NCBI GenBank assembly: GCA_000739535.1
Contig: DF820468.1
Location: forward strand, 235,685 to 299,684
DNA from: Candidatus Vecturithrix granuli
GTDB taxonomy: Bacteria; Moduliflexota; Moduliflexia; Moduliflexales; Moduliflexaceae
Direction: 5' to 3'
DNA length: 64,000 bases
Positions 61,701-64,000 of the stretch are shown here, one piece after another (the first letter of the stretch is position 1; the number at the start of each line of letters is the position of its first letter). The position numbers were made by a program, and so were the translations under genes. The notes beneath the pieces were generated by a model. It did not search any database. It had not been told where the DNA came from and saw only the letters and a list, made by a program, of their open reading frames with translations.

Positions 61701-62321
61701 GCCGCGCTGGCGCCGCGTCTGCCGGAGGCGCTGCTGCCGGAGGCGTTGAGCGTGGCGCAGGCGATCCAAGATGAGTGGCGGCGGGTACAGGCCCTGACCG
61801 CGCTAGCGTCGCGCCTGCCGACAGCGCTGCTGCCCGATGCGTTGAGCGTGGCGCAGGCGATCCAAGATGAGTGGCAGCGGGTACAGGCCCTGACCGCGCT
61901 AGCGTCGCGCCTGCCGACAGCGCTGCTGCCCGATGAACAGCGCGCGGCGGCGCTGCGGGAGGCGTTGAGCGTGGCGCAGGCGATCCAGGATGAGAAGGAT
62001 CGGGCAAAGGCGTTGGCCGTGCTGGCACCGCACCTGTGCAAGGAGTTACTGTCGGAGGCGTTGACGCTGGCTCCGGCGATAGACTATGCGGATAATCGAG
62101 CACAGGCGTTGAAGTCCGTGGTCCCACGGTTGATAGAATATCCTGTCGAGGAGCTGCTCCGGCTGTGGCCCGGCGTGTTGGCGCGTCTGGCCCAACGCAG
62201 CCGGCAAGACCTGCTCTCTGACTTAGAGGCCTTGACGCCGGTAATCGCCATAATCGGCGGGGACGAGGCCATTGCGGAGCTTGCCCGCGCCATTCAGGGC
62301 GTGGGGCGCTGGTGGCCCTAA
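58788..62321 (+). CDS. NB-ARC STAND (NLR-like) protein with N-terminal RHIM-like motif and helical repeats
   Basis: 1177 residues. N-terminal motif AGDYSTQIGVAYGPVHI (9-25). NB-ARC: Walker A GLGGIGKST (79-87), Walker B VLLVVDDVW (154-162), MTTR sensor (181-184), GYLPLAL (235-241), winged helix and an MHD-like RLHD (364-367). A basic linker (405-455) and a helical arm with YIHAHLTWHLHKAGQ follow, then about 15 repeats of 32-36 residues (about 600-1135) of the form ALSxAQAIxDExxRAxALxALAPHLPEALL. Nucleotide exchange after ligand binding by the repeats should oligomerise the protein and expose the motif, seeding the caspase's matching motif. The gene is the last in the TA-caspase-NLR cluster. 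Confidence 0.92.
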   Translation: MSDQIKQKAGDYSTQIGVAYGPVHIYQSGRPPTYFAPFPAQSLPPHFVPRPEVTDDLKARLMNEQPAAPGILVISALHGLGGIGKSTLAAALVYDEAVQKRFPDGILWAILGQQPEILSIISGWIHAMGDCNFRPTTVETASNHLRTLLHDKAVLLVVDDVWQSDHAVHFKASGPCCHVLMTTRDALVAKAVGAELYRLDVMTAAQALTLLSARLGRALHGEDLAQAQALARDVGYLPLALELLAAQVAEGIPWTELRAEFQAEIVRLEVLETPGVDEISAEGLTKRLSLRASFALSLRRLSPEHLARFAWLGILPEDVSISAAMAATLWDTDVCGARDALRYLCDKALLSPGPALPEQPPIYRLHDLLHDSARALVPAPPTPPSPAELPGLGLALPAAHAAFLARYHEKTRKHNRLIFKGFKDRKIAFQSQLSLFQKTLSSYQGIFRKCFRVFSHKQLQDGLWHTLSDDGYIHAHLTWHLHKAGQVAQLHALLREETAAGRHGWHQARERLGQTAGFLEDVRLARTIAEQERQIGLQCRYALILASFNSLAKNIPRPLLCALVRHGLWSPAQGLAYARQVPGAEARTDAFLELLPELPQLLRDMALRDALNAVQVIQSGYYQAEALAALAHHLPTALLNEALSTAQKIEREMFRASALTALVPHLLEEQRAAVLREALRAAQAIQSEYFRAKALVALAPHLLEEQRTAVLQAALSVSQAIQDEKYRAEALTALAPHLPEEQRTTVLREALSVSQAIQDEKDRAEALTALAPHLPEALLREALSAAQTIESEWQRAEVLAALAPHLPEALLEEALLAAQAIESEWQRAEVLAVLVVPHLPKAMLPEPLSAAQVIESEGGRPKALSELAPHLPETLLWAARIAALKIRIAALKINYEYRRTDTLAALEPHLPEAQRTAVLREALSAAQAIESEYDRAKVVTALAPHLPAALLLEALRAAQAIRDKDDRAKVLAALAPRLPEALLPEALSVAQAIQDEWRRVQALTALASRLPTALLPDALSVAQAIQDEWQRVQALTALASRLPTALLPDEQRAAALREALSVAQAIQDEKDRAKALAVLAPHLCKELLSEALTLAPAIDYADNRAQALKSVVPRLIEYPVEELLRLWPGVLARLAQRSRQDLLSDLEALTPVIAIIGGDEAIAELARAIQGVGRWWP
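58812..58862 (+). other. RHIM/PP-like amyloid motif, NLR N-terminus
   Basis: Codons 9-25: AGDYSTQIGVAYGPVHI, aligned residue for residue with codons 314-330 of the caspase gene. Confidence 0.65.
60600..62193 (+). repeat. Region encoding about 15 helical repeats
   Basis: Each unit is near 96 bp, some lengthened by an EEQRTAVL-type insert. The two units at 61743-61838 and 61839-61934 differ by very few bases, indicating recent duplication. Confidence 0.85.
61743..61934 (+). repeat. Near-identical 96-bp tandem duplication in the NLR gene
   Basis: Both units start GCGTTGAGCGTGGCGCAGGC and encode the same LSVAQAIQDEW(R/Q)RVQALT stretch followed by ALASRLPTALLPD. Confidence 0.9.
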
Positions 62322-62421
62322 AGGTAAATTAACGTGAGTTCGGAAGAAGCAGATAGAACCACCGATGACGCGGATGTCACAGATTTCGGAACGCCAGGTC
62401 TTCAACACATCCTGGTCGCAT

Positions 62422-62596
62422 TATTCATTAGACCTTATCGGAAATAGAACGCTGATTGGGCTGATTGGACTGATCTCCACTGATTTTTCGGGAACAGCGA
62501 TACGCGCGGGGCCGGTCATGAATCCGTCGTGAAATCAGTGAACATCAGCCCAATCAGTCCTATCAGTGTTCTATTTCCGATAAGGTTTAATGAATC
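62422..62596. repeat. 175-bp inverted-repeat element
   Basis: Left end ATTCATTAGACCTTATCGGA and AATAGAACGCTGATTGGG; right end the inverted CCCAATCAGTCCTATCAGTG and TTCTATTTCCGATAAGG-TTTAATGAAT. MITE-like, without a transposase. Confidence 0.75.
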
Positions 62597-62603
62597 CGGC
62601 GAC

Positions 62604-62694
62604 TGTCATTTCGAGCGAAGCGAGAAATCTTCTGCCTGTGGTGGGCAACCCGTTCGCCCCAGGCAGAAGATTTCTCGCTTCGCTCGAAATGACA
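62604..62694. repeat. Perfect 35-bp inverted repeat TGTCATTTCGAGCGAAGCGA
   Basis: TGTCATTTCGAGCGAAGCGA through TCTGCCTG (62604-62638) pairs without mismatch with 62660-62694. This sequence type is widely scattered among bacterial genomes as a REP-like element. Confidence 0.9.
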
Positions 62695-62748
62695 CGCACT
62701 CGACATGGCCGTCGAGTGCAAAGTTGCACATCGCGTTTCTTTATATTT

Positions 62749-63525
62749 TTATGCGATAAAGGCTCGCCGGGCTTCGTCATGACTCAGTCCGGTCAGCATG
62801 CCGCTGCCCAGTTTTTTCTGGCGGCAATCCGGACAAATCAGGATTTCTTCTTCCGGCAATTCAGTCTTCTTCTGCATATACGCGACCATGCGCTGAGTAA
62901 TATGCTGCTCGCCGCAGATCGGGCAAGCCAGCAGTTCAAAGCGATGCCGCCAGATTGCGCGTTTACCATCAGGTTCCATCATACGAATCGCGCCAGTTGG
63001 ACAGGCTGCCGCGCAAGAGCCGCAGCCGATGCAATCGTCATTCGCCTCTTTGAAAGGCGTCTCCACCACCTTATTGGCTCCGCGGCCAATCGTATAAATA
63101 GCAGCAGTGCCCTGGGACTGGCAGACGCGATAGCATAAGCCGCACAACACGCACTTTTTATTGAACACATCGAGCGGTTCAAATTCCGGTTCAAACGATT
63201 CTCCTAACAAATTTTCCAGCGTTTCTTTGGCTTCTGGCGCTCTGGCAAGCAGGAGTTTGGCAGTCATACGCCGACTGTTGCGGACTTTCTCGGAATCCGT
63301 ATAAAAATGTTCCGGTCGTTGCACCGGATACTCACAGGCCGTGACCAGTTTCGACCACTCTCCTTTGCGCAATTCCACCACACACAAGCGACACCCTGCA
63401 AACCCCGGCAAAGCAGAATGATAGCACAGCGTCGGCACCGGAATATCGTGCGCTTTGCATACCTCTAACAATTTCAAATGCTCCTCAGCCTCGTAAGACT
63501 GATCGTTGATATATATTTCAATCAT
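62749..63525 (-). CDS. NuoG/HoxU-like 2Fe-2S/4Fe-4S electron-transfer subunit
   Basis: 258 residues from the ATG at 63525. N-terminal [2Fe-2S] ferredoxin fold with Cys34, Cys45, Cys48 and Cys64 (CYHSALPGFAGCRLC), then two [4Fe-4S] motifs CVLCGLCYRVC and CIGCGSCAAACP, and a C-terminal zinc-ribbon-like CPICGEQH...CPDCRQKK. The usual His/Cys cluster of NuoG is not clear. It is the diaphorase-type small subunit seen in NAD-linked hydrogenases, formate dehydrogenases and electron-bifurcating complexes. Partner of the NuoF-like gene upstream on the same strand. The catalytic subunit lies outside the window. Confidence 0.88.
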   Translation of the reverse strand: MIEIYINDQSYEAEEHLKLLEVCKAHDIPVPTLCYHSALPGFAGCRLCVVELRKGEWSKLVTACEYPVQRPEHFYTDSEKVRNSRRMTAKLLLARAPEAKETLENLLGESFEPEFEPLDVFNKKCVLCGLCYRVCQSQGTAAIYTIGRGANKVVETPFKEANDDCIGCGSCAAACPTGAIRMMEPDGKRAIWRHRFELLACPICGEQHITQRMVAYMQKKTELPEEEILICPDCRQKKLGSGMLTGLSHDEARRAFIA

Positions 63526-63534
63526 AGCTTTTTT

Positions 63535-63714
63535 AGCCGCGAAGAAACACGAAATCACACGAAGGCACAATCGTTTGTAGTAAGCACTTTAGTGCTTTTT
63601 CGTACCGTGGACAGCCCTGTCCGCAGAAGTTTTCGACGAACAGGGGTGTTCGTCGGTACGGTCGTCACTCAGCCTCCAAAATTTCGTGCTTCTTTGCGCC
63701 TCTTCGCGGCTCGT
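63535..63714. repeat. CCGCGAAG inverted-repeat element with nested hairpin
   Basis: Outer arms AGCCGCGAAGAAACACGAAA and TTCGTGCTTCTTTGCGCCTC-TTCGCGGCT; inside, GTACCGTGGACAGCCCTG and CAGGGGTGTTCGTCGGTAC. Lies between the NuoF-like and NuoG-like genes. Confidence 0.65.
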
Positions 63715-63716
63715 AT

Positions 63717-64000
63717 TTACCAGATAACAGCGTTGAAATTACAGACGGCTCGACATTCGCCGCAAGTGATACATTTTTCTTGATCAATCACTACATTCCC
63801 GTTCTGTGAAATCGCGCTCACCGGACAGGCGCGTACACACGCGCCGCATTGCGTACATTTTTCCTGATCAATCATAAAGGTCGTCAGGGCTTTGCATACT
63901 CCGGCGCTGCAATGATGATGTTTGATATGATCCACATATTCCTCACGGAAATAGCGTAACGTGCTTAAAAGGGGATTTGGGGCTGTTTTTCCCAGACCAC
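63717..64000 (-). CDS. NuoF/HydB-like NADH-binding subunit, C-terminal end (partial)
   Basis: 94 codons are present; the 5' part lies beyond the window. The visible portion begins [20 protein letters not shown], the conserved end of NuoF-type subunits, then [15 protein letters not shown], followed by a ferredoxin tail with [12 protein letters not shown] and [11 protein letters not shown]. The tail is typical of the HydB/HndC type in NADH-linked or bifurcating hydrogenases and formate dehydrogenases rather than respiratory complex I. An inverted-repeat element separates it from the NuoG-like gene. Confidence 0.92.
   Translation of the reverse strand, partial: GLGKTAPNPLLSTLRYFREEYVDHIKHHHCSAGVCKALTTFMIDQEKCTQCGACVRACPVSAISQNGNVVIDQEKCITCGECRAVCNFNAVIW

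Larger units (their letters stand above)
62322..62748. other. Intergenic region with two inverted-repeat elements
   Basis: 427 bp with a 175-bp element (62422-62596) and a perfect 35-bp inverted repeat (62604-62694). No gene recognised. Confidence 0.6.

Noticed and set aside
60619-62127. Long open frames on the minus strand opposite the NLR repeats (up to about 220 codons)
   Set aside because: They arise from the GC-rich, periodic repeat DNA of the NLR gene, have low-complexity Ala/Arg/Pro-rich translations and no family likeness.
62604-62694. Possible insertion sequence ends
   Set aside because: The arms enclose only 21 bp and no transposase; it is a REP-like palindrome.

Overview
The window looks like chromosomal DNA of an anaerobic, Gram-negative-type bacterium of about 50% GC. 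It encodes a signal-peptide-bearing outer-membrane barrel, Sec and Tat substrates, many [4Fe-4S] proteins (EFR1-like, NapH-like, NuoF/NuoG-like) and no oxygen-dependent enzyme that I recognise. Several binding-protein-dependent sugar importers, a large NLR-like protein with a caspase-like partner, and abundant short palindromic repeats recall uncultured filamentous anaerobes such as candidate phylum KSB3. That placement is inference from gene content only. No rRNA, tRNA, CRISPR array, complete insertion sequence or prophage was seen.

Layout. 1-5.6 kb: a UROD-family protein, a broken PIN (DUF3368) gene, cellobiose phosphorylase, a DsrE protein and a two-domain deaminase. 5.9-12 kb (minus strand): flavodoxin-ferredoxin, acetyltransferase, FmdB zinc ribbon, DUF5662, histone-deacetylase-like hydrolase and hydantoinase/oxoprolinase. 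12-18.2 kb (plus): DUF7309/DUF6930 protein, STAS/SEC14-like protein, alpha/beta hydrolase, outer-membrane barrel and a 7TM chemoreceptor-like protein. 18.2-26 kb: a LacI-type repressor divergent from a sugar importer followed by two glycosyltransferase-like genes, with three matching operator candidates between them. 26.2-29.6 kb: a stand-alone cereblon-like CULT protein, then clpS and clpA. 29.7-36 kb: DUF3795, a PNPOx-like protein, an aspartic protease pair and a second sugar importer. 35.8-45 kb: a NAGPA-like protein, a PBP2-like transpeptidase with FHA-like modules, DUF155, a GlcNAc-kinase-like plus GH4 pair, DUF1349 and a degenerate receiver/GGDEF protein. 45-50 kb: a polar amino acid importer, then DUF362 plus a NapH-like polyferredoxin. 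50.8-55.9 kb: split transketolase co-transcribed with a third sugar importer. 56-62.3 kb: a BrnT/BrnA-like toxin-antitoxin pair, a caspase-like peptidase and an NB-ARC protein. 62.7-64 kb: two subunits of a NuoG/NuoF-like electron-transfer complex, the second cut by the window edge.

How it fits together. Three CUT1 sugar importers and one amino acid importer have no ATPase here, so they probably share one encoded elsewhere. Imported beta-glucosides could be split by cellobiose phosphorylase or the kinase/GH4 pair, and pentose-type carbon could enter through transketolase. The two most interesting loci are (i) the CULT gene beside clpS-clpA, which suggests a bacterial degron-recognition route into ClpA, and (ii) a caspase and an NLR that share a RHIM/PP-like amyloid signature (AGDxxxQIGxxxGxxxI) at the caspase C-terminus and the NLR N-terminus, the layout expected for amyloid-templated activation of a cell-suicide protease.
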